NCBI GenBank assembly: GCA_023250385.1
Contig: JAHFAU010000007.1
Location: 1-28,988, forward strand
Origin: Anaerolineales bacterium
Lineage (GTDB): Bacteria; Chloroflexota; Anaerolineae; Anaerolineales; E44-bin32
Length of the DNA stretch: 28,988 bases
Direction of reading: 5' to 3'
The notes below the pieces were generated by a model. It saw nothing but the letters and a program-made list of their open reading frames with translations. It was not told where the DNA came from and did not search any database. Within the stretch, counting starts at the first letter, position 1; every line of letters starts with the position of its first letter. A program made the translations under genes and the position numbers. Shown one piece after another: positions 7,906-15,815 of the stretch.

Positions 7906-8012
7906 TCCGGGGCCGGCATGCCTCAAGTGGCAGCTAGAACGCCGCGGTTTGTCAGGCAAGAATGGGAAGGTTTTTCCCTCGAATCTGGCCCCAGCTAGGG
8001 TTACGATTCTTG

Positions 8013-8041
8013 TTGACGCCCCTTTGTTGTGGCGCCAGGAT
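8013..8041 (+). promoter_or_regulatory. Weak candidate promoter of the SHOCT-domain gene
   Basis: TTGACG (8013-8018), a 17-base spacer and CAGGAT (8036-8041) lie about 33 bases before the ATG. The -35 is good but the -10 matches consensus at only three of six bases, so this is tentative. Confidence 0.3.
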
Positions 8042-8074
8042 CGTTGTGCCACCAGGTTTGAAGGAGAGTGAGGA

Positions 8075-8323
8075 ATGATGTGGGGCTATGGTTTTCACTG
8101 GGGTTGGATGGTGTTCGGCGGGCTGATGATGATACTGTTCTGGGGAGGGCTGATCGGCTTGGCGCTGGTCATCGCCCGGGCCGTCGCTCGACCCGGATCG
8201 CAGACCTCCGGAGGCGGAGCCCAGCCGGCCGCCACCCCGCTCGAGGTTCTGAAGGGCCGCTACGCCAGCGGTGAGATCTCCAAGGAGCAATTCGACAAGA
8301 TCCGACGGGACCTCGCGTCCTGA
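8075..8323 (+). CDS. Small SHOCT-domain membrane protein
   Basis: This 82-residue protein has a Trp/Met/Gly-rich start with one membrane helix (about 11-37) followed by a Gly/Ala/Pro linker. It ends in a short SHOCT-type motif (about 54-81: PLEVLKGRYASGEISKEQFD and on), a C-terminal domain found in many small bacterial membrane proteins, often oligomerising. AAGGAG at 8061-8066 supports the ATG at 8075; a second ATG follows directly. It is transcribed divergently from the multicopper oxidase operon. SHOCT proteins of this form often lie near copper or other metal genes, so a link to metal stress is possible but not shown. No catalytic residues are visible. Confidence 0.8.
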   Translation: MMWGYGFHWGWMVFGGLMMILFWGGLIGLALVIARAVARPGSQTSGGGAQPAATPLEVLKGRYASGEISKEQFDKIRRDLAS

Positions 8324-8349
8324 AAAAGTTGCAGGTTGTTCGGGGCGGG

Positions 8350-9723
8350 CTAAGCCGCTAGCGGGTGCCTGGCGGCCATAGCTGCGGCGATCGAGTCATG
8401 CCGGTGGATCGCGCCGGCCAAGTCGAACTCCAGCAACTGGCCGTCCGCGACCACGATTCGGCCATTGATCAGGGAGAGGTCGACCCCTTTCGCAGCGCAC
8501 AAGAGCAGCGCGGCGACCGGGTCGTGGACGGCTCCACCCGCGAACTCGAGCCGATCCAGCCGGTAGCCGATCAGATCGGCTGCTTTGCCAGGGGCGAGCC
8601 GGCCGAGGTCTTCCCGCCCGATTACCGCCGCCGATCCAAGGGTGGCCAGCTCGAGAGCCTCCTGCACGCTGAAGGCCGCCGCCCCCTTCCCCACCCGTTG
8701 TAACAGCATCGCCATCCTGGTCTCCAGCAGCAGGTCGTTCCCGTCGTTGGAGGCCGATCCATCTACCGCAATCCCAACTTTGACCCCGGCGTTCCGCATC
8801 TCGCGAATCTTCGCGATCCCGGAGCCAAGCCGCATGTTGGAAGTCGGACAGTGTGCGACACCGGTGCCGGTCTCTGCCAGCATCTGGATTTCGTCGTCGT
8901 TGAGCCAGATCGCGTGCGCCCACCAGACGTCCGGCCCGACCCAGCCGAGCCGGCGCATGTATTCGGCCGGCCGGGCCCCGAACTGCTCCTGACAGAATCG
9001 CTCCTCGTCTAAGGTCTCGGCAACATGGGTATGCAAAGTGATCCGCTCGTGCGATCGGGCGAGGGCCACAGTCTCCCGCATCAACTCGGGCGTCACCGAG
9101 AACGGCGAGCACGGCGCCAATCCGACCCGCAGCATCGAGTAGGGCCGCGGGTCGTGGTAGAGCTCGATCACTCGCCGGCAATCTCGCAGGATCTCAGGCT
9201 CGGCTTCTACTACCGAATCCGGCGGCAGCCCGCCTTTCGACCTCCCCAGGCTCATAGAACCGCGGGTGGGATGAAATCGAATGCCAATCTCCTGGGCCGC
9301 CCGGATCGTCGCGTCCAGCGAGCTGTCGTTGGGATAAATGTATAGATGGTCGGTCGTCGTGGTGCAGCCGCTCAAAACCAGCTCAGCCATCCCAATCAGC
9401 GCGGAGACGTGGACCGCAGGATCGTCCATCTCCCCCCACACCGGATAGAGGCGGGTCAGCCAGTCGAAGAGTTCGACGTCCTGGGCGCCCGGCAGCGCCC
9501 GGGTGAGTGTCTGATAGAGGTGATGATGGGTGTTGATCAGGCCGGGCAGGACCAGCATCCCCGAGCCGTCGATGACCCGGTCTGCTTCCGTTGGCAGTTC
9601 CGCGGTAGGCCCGACCTGCTCAATGACGTTGTCCCGGATCAGAACGCCTCCGCCAACGATCCGCATCTGATGCGGATCCATCGTCAGCAGCAGGTCTGCG
9701 TTCTTCAAGAGCAGGGTCGACAC
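8350..9723 (-). CDS. Zinc amidohydrolase, 8-oxoguanine deaminase-like
   Basis: The 457-residue protein is an amidohydrolase-superfamily deaminase of the COG0402 type. Metal-site residues are in order: HxH at 66-68 (NTHHHLYQTLTRALP), His and Glu in LHTHVAET (230-237), His270 in WWAHAIW and Asp321 in AVDGSASND. The segments QDVELFDWL, CSPFSV and AHCPTSNMRLGSGI resemble bacterial 8-oxoguanine deaminases, which convert 8-oxoguanine to uric acid and ammonia. The related s-triazine and guanine deaminases are the main alternatives. The start is GTG, 10 bases after the YihY-like gene, making it the last gene of the five-gene operon. A purine salvage or clean-up role would fit the PRPP synthetase in the same operon, but this is inference. 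Confidence 0.8.
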   Translation of the reverse strand: MSTLLLKNADLLLTMDPHQMRIVGGGVLIRDNVIEQVGPTAELPTEADRVIDGSGMLVLPGLINTHHHLYQTLTRALPGAQDVELFDWLTRLYPVWGEMDDPAVHVSALIGMAELVLSGCTTTTDHLYIYPNDSSLDATIRAAQEIGIRFHPTRGSMSLGRSKGGLPPDSVVEAEPEILRDCRRVIELYHDPRPYSMLRVGLAPCSPFSVTPELMRETVALARSHERITLHTHVAETLDEERFCQEQFGARPAEYMRRLGWVGPDVWWAHAIWLNDDEIQMLAETGTGVAHCPTSNMRLGSGIAKIREMRNAGVKVGIAVDGSASNDGNDLLLETRMAMLLQRVGKGAAAFSVQEALELATLGSAAVIGREDLGRLAPGKAADLIGYRLDRLEFAGGAVHDPVAALLLCAAKGVDLSLINGRIVVADGQLLEFDLAGAIHRHDSIAAAMAARHPLAA

Positions 9724-9733
9724 GCCGGATCGC

Positions 9734-10594
9734 CTACGAGCTCGGCTGGGGCCAGAACTCGTTTTGGAGGGCGGCGCTGAACTCGGCGCCCAGGAAGAGG
9801 ATGATTCCGGTCAGGTAGGCCCAGAGGATCAGGCCGATCACCGAGGCCAATGTTCCATAGACCGCCCCGAAATTGGTCAGACCGGAGGTGAGGTATACCC
9901 GGAAGCCGAACTGGGCGGCCTCCCAAAGCAGAGCGGCCAGTACCGCTCCGGCCAACGCTGAAATGAAGCGCACCGGCGAGTTGGGCAGCCAGCGGTAAAT
10001 GAACCACAACAGCAAGACCTCGGCGGCCACGCCGACGCCCAGGTCGAGGAAGTCGAGCCGCGGATCACTTTGATCGAGGAAAGGCAGGGCGGGCAGGGCG
10101 CTCAAGGCAATGGCGATGATGAACAGGGTGCCCAGGATCAGCACGCCGGCGAGGCCGCGCAGCCGGCGCGACCACACCGCTCGCCGGGGGGCGTTCCAGA
10201 TCACGTTCAGGCTGGATTCGAGGTGGCTGAACAGTGCCGACGAGGTCCACAACAGGCCCAGGCCGCCGACCAGGCCAAGCGACCCGCTGTTCCTCATGGT
10301 CTCGTCGATGATCTCCTTGACGAAGCGGATGCCGGCTGCAGTCGGAAGAGCGCGGTCGAGGTAACTATCTAGGCTGGGTCGGACGTCGCCTAGGGCGATC
10401 ACCTGGCTGGCCAAGAAGACCAGGAAGAGCAGCAACGGAAAGAGCGAGAGCAGCCCCTGGTAGGCCAGCGCCGCGGCCCGCAGCCCGGCCTCGTTTCGGT
10501 TCAGCCCCTCCGCCGTCCCTCGCACCACCCGCCGGGCCTGTTGGACCAGTTGGGATAGGATCAACCCCGCCGGCGCCCCGCGGAGCACCGTCAC
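9734..10594 (-). CDS. YihY/BrkB-family membrane protein
   Basis: This 286-residue integral membrane protein has about six hydrophobic segments, at roughly 40-68, 104-125, 145-172, 182-205, 209-230 and 248-276. It contains the family features RNEAGLRAAALAYQGLLSLFPLLLFL near the N-terminus and a Tyr-Gly-(T/S)-L-A-x-V-I-G-L-I-L-W-x-Y segment near the C-terminus, typical of YihY/BrkB (once misnamed ribonuclease BN). The biochemical role of the family is not settled. The GTG start overlaps the stop of the PRPP synthetase gene by four bases (GTGA), so translation is probably coupled. Nothing in the sequence links it directly to nucleotide metabolism. Confidence 0.88.
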   Translation of the reverse strand: MTVLRGAPAGLILSQLVQQARRVVRGTAEGLNRNEAGLRAAALAYQGLLSLFPLLLFLVFLASQVIALGDVRPSLDSYLDRALPTAAGIRFVKEIIDETMRNSGSLGLVGGLGLLWTSSALFSHLESSLNVIWNAPRRAVWSRRLRGLAGVLILGTLFIIAIALSALPALPFLDQSDPRLDFLDLGVGVAAEVLLLWFIYRWLPNSPVRFISALAGAVLAALLWEAAQFGFRVYLTSGLTNFGAVYGTLASVIGLILWAYLTGIILFLGAEFSAALQNEFWPQPSS

Positions 10595-11571
10595 TCGTTG
10601 AACAACTCTCCCACCGACCGCCCCTCGTGGGCTCGCCGGATGACCTCCCCGAGCATCGGAGCGACCGAGAGTACGGTCATATTGGGCAAGTGCTTCTCGG
10701 CCGGGATGTCGACTGTGTTGGTCGTCACCAACTCCTTGAGCGGCAGTCCGCGGAGTTTTTCGACGGCCGGCGGAACAAGCAAGGCGTGCGCAAAGGACAG
10801 CGAGATGTCACGGGCACCGTGCTGCTTTAGCAGCGCCACCGCCTCGACCACCGACCCGGCGGTCAGGACCTCATCGTCGACCAGGATGATATCGCAGCCA
10901 TCCACCTCCCCGATCACGGTGGTCGCCCTGGCCCGTGGATCCTCCTCGGCCCGCCGCTTCTCGACGAAGGCCAAGGGAGTGCCCAGCTTGGCGGCGAAGT
11001 TGCGGCCTTTCTTTGCGAACCCCAGGTCGGCGGTCGCCACCACCGCGTTCTTCAGATCTCTTCCGAGGAAGTAGTCGCTCAACAAATGGAAGGCAGTCAA
11101 GACATCGCCGGGGATCGAGAAGAACCCCTGGATTTGGCCGGCGTGCAGGTCGATCGTCATGTAGCGGTCGGCCCCGGCCACTTCGATCATGTCGGCCAGC
11201 AGCCGCGCTCCAATTGGAACTCGGGGCTTATCCTTCTTGTCCGAGCGGGCGTAGGCCATGTAGGGAACGACCGCAGTGATGCGCCCGGCCGAATCGCGTT
11301 TCAGGCAGTCGATCATGAGCAAGAGCTCCATGATGTTGCGGTGGACCGGCGAGTTCAGGGATTGAATCAGGTAGACATCCTGCCCGCGCACACTGCCCTT
11401 CAGCCGCGGGAACAGGTTCTCGTTGGCAAACTCGATGAGATCGTATTCGATCAGCGGAAGCGAAAGATAATCGGCGATCTCCTGGGCCAGGGCCTGACTC
11501 GCCGAGCCGGCGAACAGTTTGATTTCGCCGTAGCCGAACATCCCGCCTCGCATCGATTCAGTTCGCCGCAT
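10591..11571 (-). CDS. prs: Ribose-phosphate pyrophosphokinase (PRPP synthetase)
   Basis: The 326-residue protein makes PRPP from ribose 5-phosphate and ATP, feeding purine, pyrimidine, histidine, tryptophan and NAD synthesis. Visible motifs are KLFAGSAS near the start, VPYMAYARSDKKDKPR (102-117), TIDLHAGQIQGFF (139-151), KRRAEEDPRA in the catalytic flexible loop (205-214) and the PRPP-binding VDDEVLTAGS (231-240). The last differs slightly from the more usual DD.(I/V)DTAGT form. The first ATG has GAGGGGG upstream and overlaps the end of meaB by 14 bases. An in-frame ATG at 11541, with GAGGCGGG before it, would give 316 residues, nearer the usual length of about 315, so the true start is uncertain. 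It sits unusually between B12-mutase genes and a membrane protein gene. Confidence 0.95.
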   Translation of the reverse strand: MRRTESMRGGMFGYGEIKLFAGSASQALAQEIADYLSLPLIEYDLIEFANENLFPRLKGSVRGQDVYLIQSLNSPVHRNIMELLLMIDCLKRDSAGRITAVVPYMAYARSDKKDKPRVPIGARLLADMIEVAGADRYMTIDLHAGQIQGFFSIPGDVLTAFHLLSDYFLGRDLKNAVVATADLGFAKKGRNFAAKLGTPLAFVEKRRAEEDPRARATTVIGEVDGCDIILVDDEVLTAGSVVEAVALLKQHGARDISLSFAHALLVPPAVEKLRGLPLKELVTTNTVDIPAEKHLPNMTVLSVAPMLGEVIRRAHEGRSVGELFNE

Positions 11572-12523
11572 CTGCCCCCTCGATCAGCTGCTCGACGATG
11601 ACACCCGGCGCGGCCTCCCGCGCCAGCACCTTTTGGAGCGCCGCTTCATAGAGTCCGTCCGGCTGGGCCTTGAGGAAACGCTCTGCCAACCGCTCCCGCA
11701 GCAGCCTTCCGACCTCCTGATCTACCCGCGCCCGCTCCCGAACCTCCCATTCGCCAGACTGCTCCAAGAAGCGCCGATGGCCGCCGATCGCCTCCGCCAG
11801 TTCCGGGATCCCTTCCCCGCTCGTCGCGCTGGTCAGCAACAGCGGAGCAGTCCAGTCGGAACCTTTGTCTTTGTCCCTGACCGCAGGTGCCAATTCAAGG
11901 GTTGCTCGCAGGGCGGTCAGGGTGGTCTTGGCTCCGGGTAGATCCGACTTGTTCACGACGACGATGTCGGCGATCTCCAGGATCCCCGCCTTGAGGGCCT
12001 GGATCGCGTCCCCCATTCCCGGGGCGTCGACCACGACGACGGTGTGGGCCGCCCCGGCGATGTCCACCTCGGCCTGTCCAGAACCCACCGTCTCGATGAA
12101 GATGATTCCAAATCCGGCTGCATCGAGGGCAGCGGCCAGGTCCGAGCTCGTTCGCGCCAGTCCGCCCAGCGAGCCGCGATTGGCCATGCTGCGGATAAAA
12201 ACTCCCGGGTCACCGGAGAGATCCCGCATCCGAATCCGATCACCCAGGATCGCTCCTCCCGAGAAGGGGCTGCTGGGATCCACGGCCAGGATGGCAATCT
12301 GCGGCGGGTCAGCCCGGGCACGTAGTTCTTGTACCAGTCGATTGACCAGGGCCGACTTGCCGGTTCCCGGCGCGCCGGTAATGCCAACGCGATGGGCCTG
12401 GCCGCTGCGAGGATAGAGCGCGGATAGATCTTGCAGGCCTTCAGGAGTTTCGTTTTCGAGCAGAGAGAGTAAGCGGGCGAGCGCCAGGCGGTCGCCGGCC
12501 AAGACCGGCGGGACGAGGTTCAT
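11558..12523 (-). CDS. meaB: MeaB-type GTPase, methylmalonyl-CoA mutase chaperone
   Basis: The 321-residue G3E-family GTPase protects and reactivates adenosylcobalamin-dependent acyl-CoA mutases and gates cofactor loading. Motifs visible are Walker A GAPGTGKS (50-57), DPSSPFSGGAILGDRIRM (the switch region typical of MeaB/ArgK), ETVGSGQAEVD (usually ETVGVGQSE) and the guanine-specificity NKSD. The C-terminal helical part, ending in the APGVIVEQL region, fits the dimerisation arm. Its ATG overlaps the stop of the B12-binding subunit gene (ATGA), so the chaperone and its client are translationally coupled. The older ArgK (arginine kinase) name for this family is not supported. Confidence 0.93.
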   Translation of the reverse strand: MNLVPPVLAGDRLALARLLSLLENETPEGLQDLSALYPRSGQAHRVGITGAPGTGKSALVNRLVQELRARADPPQIAILAVDPSSPFSGGAILGDRIRMRDLSGDPGVFIRSMANRGSLGGLARTSSDLAAALDAAGFGIIFIETVGSGQAEVDIAGAAHTVVVVDAPGMGDAIQALKAGILEIADIVVVNKSDLPGAKTTLTALRATLELAPAVRDKDKGSDWTAPLLLTSATSGEGIPELAEAIGGHRRFLEQSGEWEVRERARVDQEVGRLLRERLAERFLKAQPDGLYEAALQKVLAREAAPGVIVEQLIEGADAAN

Positions 12524-12942
12524 CCCTCCGCGGCCTTCAGCTCCTGGGGCTCGACCGCCCGGCTGAAAGCTTCGACAATAGCCGTGGTGCTGGTGCCTGG
12601 TCCGAATACGCCCGCCACCCCCATGGCCTCCAGCTTCGGCCGGTCTTCGTCGGGGATGATCCCCCCCAGCATCACCCGGACCCGTTCCTGTCCCTGCTGT
12701 TTGAGCAGCCGCAGTATTCGTGGCACCAGGGTCAGGTGAGCGCCGGATAGGATCGAAAGACCCACGATGTGCACATCTTCCTGCAGCGCGGCTTCGGCGA
12801 TCATTTCCGGCGTCTGGCGCAGCCCGGTGTAGATCACTTCCATCCCCGCGTCTCGCAGCGCCCGGGCGATCACCTTGGCCCCTCGATCGTGGCCGTCCAA
12901 CCCCGGTTTGGCGATCAGGACTCGAATTTTCGGCTGTGCCAT
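12520..12942 (-). CDS. B12-binding subunit of methylmalonyl-CoA mutase-type enzyme
   Basis: This 140-residue stand-alone protein is the cobalamin-binding domain of an acyl-CoA mutase. DGHDRG at 16-21 is the DxHxxG signature with His18 as the lower cobalt ligand, and SILSGAHLTL and VMLGGIIP complete the Rossmann-like site. In two-gene mutases this small subunit pairs with a separate large catalytic TIM-barrel subunit. No large subunit gene is in the window. The following meaB gene supports a methylmalonyl-, isobutyryl- or ethylmalonyl-CoA mutase role. A perfect TATAAT lies 24 bases before the ATG, and no good ribosome binding site is seen. It is the first gene of the five-gene operon. Confidence 0.92.
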   Translation of the reverse strand: MAQPKIRVLIAKPGLDGHDRGAKVIARALRDAGMEVIYTGLRQTPEMIAEAALQEDVHIVGLSILSGAHLTLVPRILRLLKQQGQERVRVMLGGIIPDEDRPKLEAMGVAGVFGPGTSTTAIVEAFSRAVEPQELKAAEG

Positions 12943-12965
12943 GGATTTTTCGCCGCGCGGCGCAG

Positions 12966-12971
12966 ATTATA
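12966..12971 (-). promoter_or_regulatory. -10 box of the mutase-meaB-prs operon
   Basis: TATAAT lies on the minus strand 24 bases before the ATG at 12942. No convincing -35 is seen at 16-18 bases. The 12-base palindrome CGCCGCGCGGCG (12951-12962) lies over the predicted transcription start and could be an operator or chance GC-rich symmetry. Confidence 0.45.
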
Positions 12972-13010
12972 CCCTAGGGGTCCGATTTACACGCTCGCCG
13001 GGGACCAGCC

Positions 13011-14012
13011 TCATCCGATCGACCGATACAGTCCCATCGCGTCGCGCACCAAGCGCATGGTCTCCTCCGCCTCGCGGCGGGCGCGTCGGGTTCCCTCCAC
13101 GATTAATTCCTCCACCGTCGAGCGGTCATACTGAGCCCGGCGTTCTCGGATCGGGGCCAGGAACTGGTTTAACGCCTGAACCAGCTTCCGTTTGACCTCG
13201 ACATCTCCAACTTTGCCTCCTCGATATCTTTCTTTGAGTTCGGCGACTTCGGCCTTCTCCGGATTGAAAGCATCATGATACGCAAAGACCGGGTTGCCCT
13301 CCACTGTGCCTGGGACATCGGCCGAGACCCGTTTGGGATCGGTGTACATGTGCATCACTTTGGCTTCGACCGTCTCGGAATTGTCGGCCAGGAAGATCGC
13401 ATTGTTCAGCGACTTGCTCATCTTGGCCTGGCCGTCGGTCCCTACGAGGGTGGGGACTTCGCCGATCAGCGCCTCCGGAATCGGGAAGACCTCGCCGTAC
13501 AGCCGATTGAAACGACGGGCGATCTCACGGCTGACCTCCACGTGGGCTTCGTTGTCTTTGCCGACCGGGACGAGGGTGGCGCGGGGCAGGAGAATGTCCG
13601 CCGCCTGCAAGACCGGATAGCCAAGCAGCCCAAACGGCAGCGCTTCCAGATTGGCATCCCGGGCCATGTCCTTCAGGCTGGGCAGCCGTTCCAAGCGCGG
13701 CACGGTGATCAGCATCTCCAGGATCAGGTTGAGCTCGAAGGTCTCCGGCACCCCGGACTGAACGAAGATCACGCTCCGCTCCGGGTCGATCCCGACCGCC
13801 AGGTAATCGAGTGCGATCTCCCGAACGTACTCCCCGGCCTCGCGAATGTGCTCTTTCTCCGGCCGGGTGGTGAGTGTGTGCAGGTCGGCGATGATGAAGA
13901 AACACTCGTGGCTGTCTTGCAGCCGGAGCCGGTTCTGCAGTGAGCCGACGTAGTGACCGAGGTGCAATGGCCCAGTCGGGCGATCTCCAGTCAGAATTCG
14001 TTTTGGGTCCAT
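13011..14012 (-). CDS. trpS: Tryptophanyl-tRNA synthetase
   Basis: This 333-residue class I aminoacyl-tRNA synthetase charges tRNA-Trp. The HIGH-equivalent is TGPLHLGH (13-20), and the KMSKS loop (AKMSKS) is at about 196-200. The body is the usual compact bacterial TrpRS length, with the anticodon-recognition helices in the C-terminal third. It has its own promoter, listed separately, and a leader of only about 14 bases without a clear Shine-Dalgarno, so it may be translated from a very short leader. It follows the thioredoxin gene but is probably transcribed independently. No T-box or trp leader peptide is visible in front of it. Confidence 0.96.
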   Translation of the reverse strand: MDPKRILTGDRPTGPLHLGHYVGSLQNRLRLQDSHECFFIIADLHTLTTRPEKEHIREAGEYVREIALDYLAVGIDPERSVIFVQSGVPETFELNLILEMLITVPRLERLPSLKDMARDANLEALPFGLLGYPVLQAADILLPRATLVPVGKDNEAHVEVSREIARRFNRLYGEVFPIPEALIGEVPTLVGTDGQAKMSKSLNNAIFLADNSETVEAKVMHMYTDPKRVSADVPGTVEGNPVFAYHDAFNPEKAEVAELKERYRGGKVGDVEVKRKLVQALNQFLAPIRERRAQYDRSTVEELIVEGTRRARREAEETMRLVRDAMGLYRSIG

Positions 14013-14032
14013 CGAAGGCGCCTATCGGACCA

Positions 14033-14061
14033 AGAATACGTGGCGGACTGGACCCTGTCAA
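14033..14061 (-). promoter_or_regulatory. Promoter of trpS
   Basis: On the minus strand, TTGACA (14061-14056) is separated by 17 bases from TATTCT (14038-14033). The predicted start is near 14026, only about 14 bases before the trpS ATG. Confidence 0.65.
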
Positions 14062-14119
14062 TCCGAATGCGCCAGATTAGCGGCGGCCCGGGCTTCGCGC
14101 CCGGCGTTTCGATTGGGGG

Positions 14120-14455
14120 CTATCCCTCGAGGTCCAGGTAGGGGCCGAAATGGTGGACGATCCGGTGTTTGGGCTGGTAGCCGGTCAGGCGCTCCCTAGG
14201 CTCGCCGTCCTTGAACAGGATCAGGGTCGGCAGACCGAATACCTGGTAACGCATGGTGGTGTCGACGTTCGTGTCTGCGTCGAGTTTCAGAAACTTGACT
14301 TTCCCGCTCCAGTCCTTGGCGAGCTCCTCGACTACCGGGTCGAGCTGCTTGCAGGGGTGGCACCACTCGGCGCCAAAGTCGACGACCACCGGCAGCTGAG
14401 CCTCCAGAACTTCGGCCTGGAATGCGTCTTCGGTCAGTTCAGGGATATCCGCCAT
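14120..14455 (-). CDS. Thioredoxin with WCHPC active site
   Basis: The 111-residue protein has the thioredoxin fold throughout, no signal peptide, and thus acts in the cytoplasm as a disulfide reductant. The active site is WCHPC at 31-35, where most thioredoxins have WCGPC. The buried VDFGAEW before it and the cis-proline (Pro76 in GLPTLI) are in place. A histidine between the cysteines is expected to raise the redox potential, as it does in DsbA-like CPHC sites, so its substrates may differ from housekeeping thioredoxin. It has its own TTGACA promoter and faces the heat-shock operon divergently, so it may respond to stress. The gene symbol is left empty because a second, canonical thioredoxin may exist elsewhere. 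Confidence 0.9.
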   Translation of the reverse strand: MADIPELTEDAFQAEVLEAQLPVVVDFGAEWCHPCKQLDPVVEELAKDWSGKVKFLKLDADTNVDTTMRYQVFGLPTLILFKDGEPRERLTGYQPKHRIVHHFGPYLDLEG

Positions 14456-14494
14456 GTAGTGGTTCGCTGCGTGCCCCGCGACTTGCGACCGGGC

Positions 14495-14523
14495 AGTTTA
14501 GTGGACCCGTTGAGTCGTGTCAA
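14495..14523 (-). promoter_or_regulatory. Promoter of the thioredoxin gene
   Basis: On the minus strand, TTGACA (14523-14518), a 17-base spacer and TAAACT (14500-14495) lie about 40 bases before the ATG at 14455. The predicted leader is about 33 bases. Confidence 0.65.
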
Positions 14524-14675
14524 GCGAGTATTGCATTTCGATCCTAATGAATCCATGGTACAGACGGGAGCTACCCCCATCCACTCGCTTTCAACCTACC
14601 AGGGGTCGAATTGCGCCCGGATCGCAGCTCGCTGGCAGCCCGAGGTCGATTGGCCGCCGTAGCCCACCACCCCTA

Positions 14676-14705
14676 TTGACGCTGCTTTCGGCTGCATGGT
14701 ATCAT
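14676..14705 (+). promoter_or_regulatory. Promoter of the hrcA-grpE-dnaK-dnaJ-prmA operon
   Basis: TTGACG (14676-14681), an 18-base spacer and TATCAT (14700-14705) match the housekeeping sigma factor consensus at five of six bases each. Transcription should start near 14712, just before the CIRCE element. Confidence 0.7.
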
Positions 14706-14718
14706 GGGCATGACTTGA

Positions 14719-14745
14719 TTAGCACTCTCGATCCGAGAGTGCTAA
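14719..14745 (+). promoter_or_regulatory. CIRCE operator (HrcA binding site)
   Basis: TTAGCACTC, nine spacer bases (TCGATCCGA) and GAGTGCTAA form a perfect CIRCE inverted repeat. It lies a few bases downstream of the predicted transcription start and 11 bases before the hrcA ATG. HrcA bound here blocks transcription until heat shock titrates GroEL away, so the operon is self-regulated. Confidence 0.97.
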
Positions 14746-14756
14746 GAATTTATACC

Positions 14757-15794
14757 ATGAATGTCGAGCTGCTCAGCGAACGCCAGGAGACGGTCTTGGC
14801 CCTCGTCGTACACGAGTATATCGAGCATGCCCACCCGGTGGGCTCCAAGCAGCTGGTAGAGCGCTACAACCTGGGGGTGAGTTCCGCCACCGTTCGCAAT
14901 GAGATGGCCGCCCTCACCGAATCCGGCCACTTGCGCCAGCCGCACACTTCGGCTGGCCGGGTGCCGACCGAGCAAGGCTACCGGTACTTTGTCGGGCGAT
15001 TGTTGGGAGATACCGAGCTTCCGGCGAGCGAGAAACGGCTGATCAGCCACCAATTCCACCAGGCCCGGGGTGACGTCGACGAATGGGTCAGGCTGGCGGC
15101 CTCCGTGTTAGCGCATCATTCTCGGGTCGCCTCGCTGGTCACGGCTCCGCACCCGGAGCGGGCCGCCCTCAAACTGCTGGAACTGATCGGCACTCAGGGA
15201 CGGCAGGTACTGATGGTGCTCGTCCTGGAGGGCGGGGATGTCCGGCAGCAGATGCTGACCCTTTCCGAAGTAATCCCGCAAGACCAGCTGCGCCAAACTG
15301 CCGAGCTGATCACCCGTCAATGCAGCCGCAAAGATGCTTCCGGGGTCCGTGCCCAGTCCACTCGATTCGATACCTTGGGAAGGGAGATCGCGGGCCTGGT
15401 AGCGGAGACCTTGCAGCGGGCGGATGAATTCTCTGCCGGCGAGGTCCATCGGGATGGACTGGCTAACGTGCTGGCCCAGCCAGAGTTCGCCGACGCCGAC
15501 AGTGGCCGCAACGCCCTCCGCCTGCTCGAAGAGCACAGTTGGCTGGAAGAAGTCCTGGCCAAGGCTCTCAGCCCGGGGGTTGGAGGGGTGCAGGTAGTGA
15601 TCGGCGGCGAGGGCGCCTGGGAGGAACTCAAGGACTATTCGATGGTGCTTGCGCGCTATGGAGCGGCCGGATTCGCGACCGGAACCTTGGGAGTCCTCGG
15701 CCCGACACGCATGTCCTACGGGCGCAGCATCTCCGCCGTTCGCTACGTCGCCGGCTTAATGAGCGATCTGGTAGTGGACGCGTTTGCCAGCTAG
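14757..15794 (+). CDS. hrcA: Heat-inducible transcription repressor HrcA
   Basis: The 345-residue repressor binds CIRCE and needs GroEL to stay folded. The N-terminal winged-helix (about 8-75) shows the hallmark VGSKQLVERY, SSATVRNEMAALTESGHL and PHTSAGRVPTEQGYRYFV. The C-terminal GAF-like part ends with YGRSISAVRYVAGLMSDL. A start at ATG 14757 is chosen although the frame stays open upstream to 14517: the family always begins at this point, and the upstream codons would span the promoter and CIRCE. No good ribosome binding site precedes it. It is first in the order hrcA-grpE-dnaK-dnaJ-prmA. Confidence 0.96.
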   Translation: MNVELLSERQETVLALVVHEYIEHAHPVGSKQLVERYNLGVSSATVRNEMAALTESGHLRQPHTSAGRVPTEQGYRYFVGRLLGDTELPASEKRLISHQFHQARGDVDEWVRLAASVLAHHSRVASLVTAPHPERAALKLLELIGTQGRQVLMVLVLEGGDVRQQMLTLSEVIPQDQLRQTAELITRQCSRKDASGVRAQSTRFDTLGREIAGLVAETLQRADEFSAGEVHRDGLANVLAQPEFADADSGRNALRLLEEHSWLEEVLAKALSPGVGGVQVVIGGEGAWEELKDYSMVLARYGAAGFATGTLGVLGPTRMSYGRSISAVRYVAGLMSDLVVDAFAS

Positions 15795-15815
15795 CGAGGA
15801 GCTTACGAAGCCAAC

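Larger units (their letters stand above)
7718..8074. other. Divergent intergenic region between the oxidase operon and the SHOCT gene
   Basis: About 360 bases without a gene. The left part is the roughly 150-base leader of the oxidase operon. The middle holds the operon promoter and a palindromic operator, listed separately. The right part (about 7910-8060) leads to the SHOCT-domain gene and contains only a weak promoter candidate and the short inverted repeat GGGAA/TTCCC (7964-7978). The AT-rich patch at 7848-7885 stands out from the GC-rich surroundings. Confidence 0.7.
14456..14756. other. Divergent intergenic region between thioredoxin and hrcA
   Basis: About 300 bases hold the leftward thioredoxin promoter at one end and the rightward heat-shock promoter plus CIRCE at the other. 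The roughly 150 bases between them (14524-14675) show no gene or clear site. An open frame runs through them into hrcA, but HrcA homology begins only at ATG 14757. Confidence 0.6.

Noticed and set aside
7964..7978. Inverted repeat GGGAA/TTCCC as an operator of the SHOCT gene
   Set aside because: Five-base arms are expected by chance, and it does not overlap the candidate promoter.
14517..14756. N-terminal extension of HrcA
   Set aside because: These codons cover the promoter and CIRCE and do not match the family, which starts at 14757.
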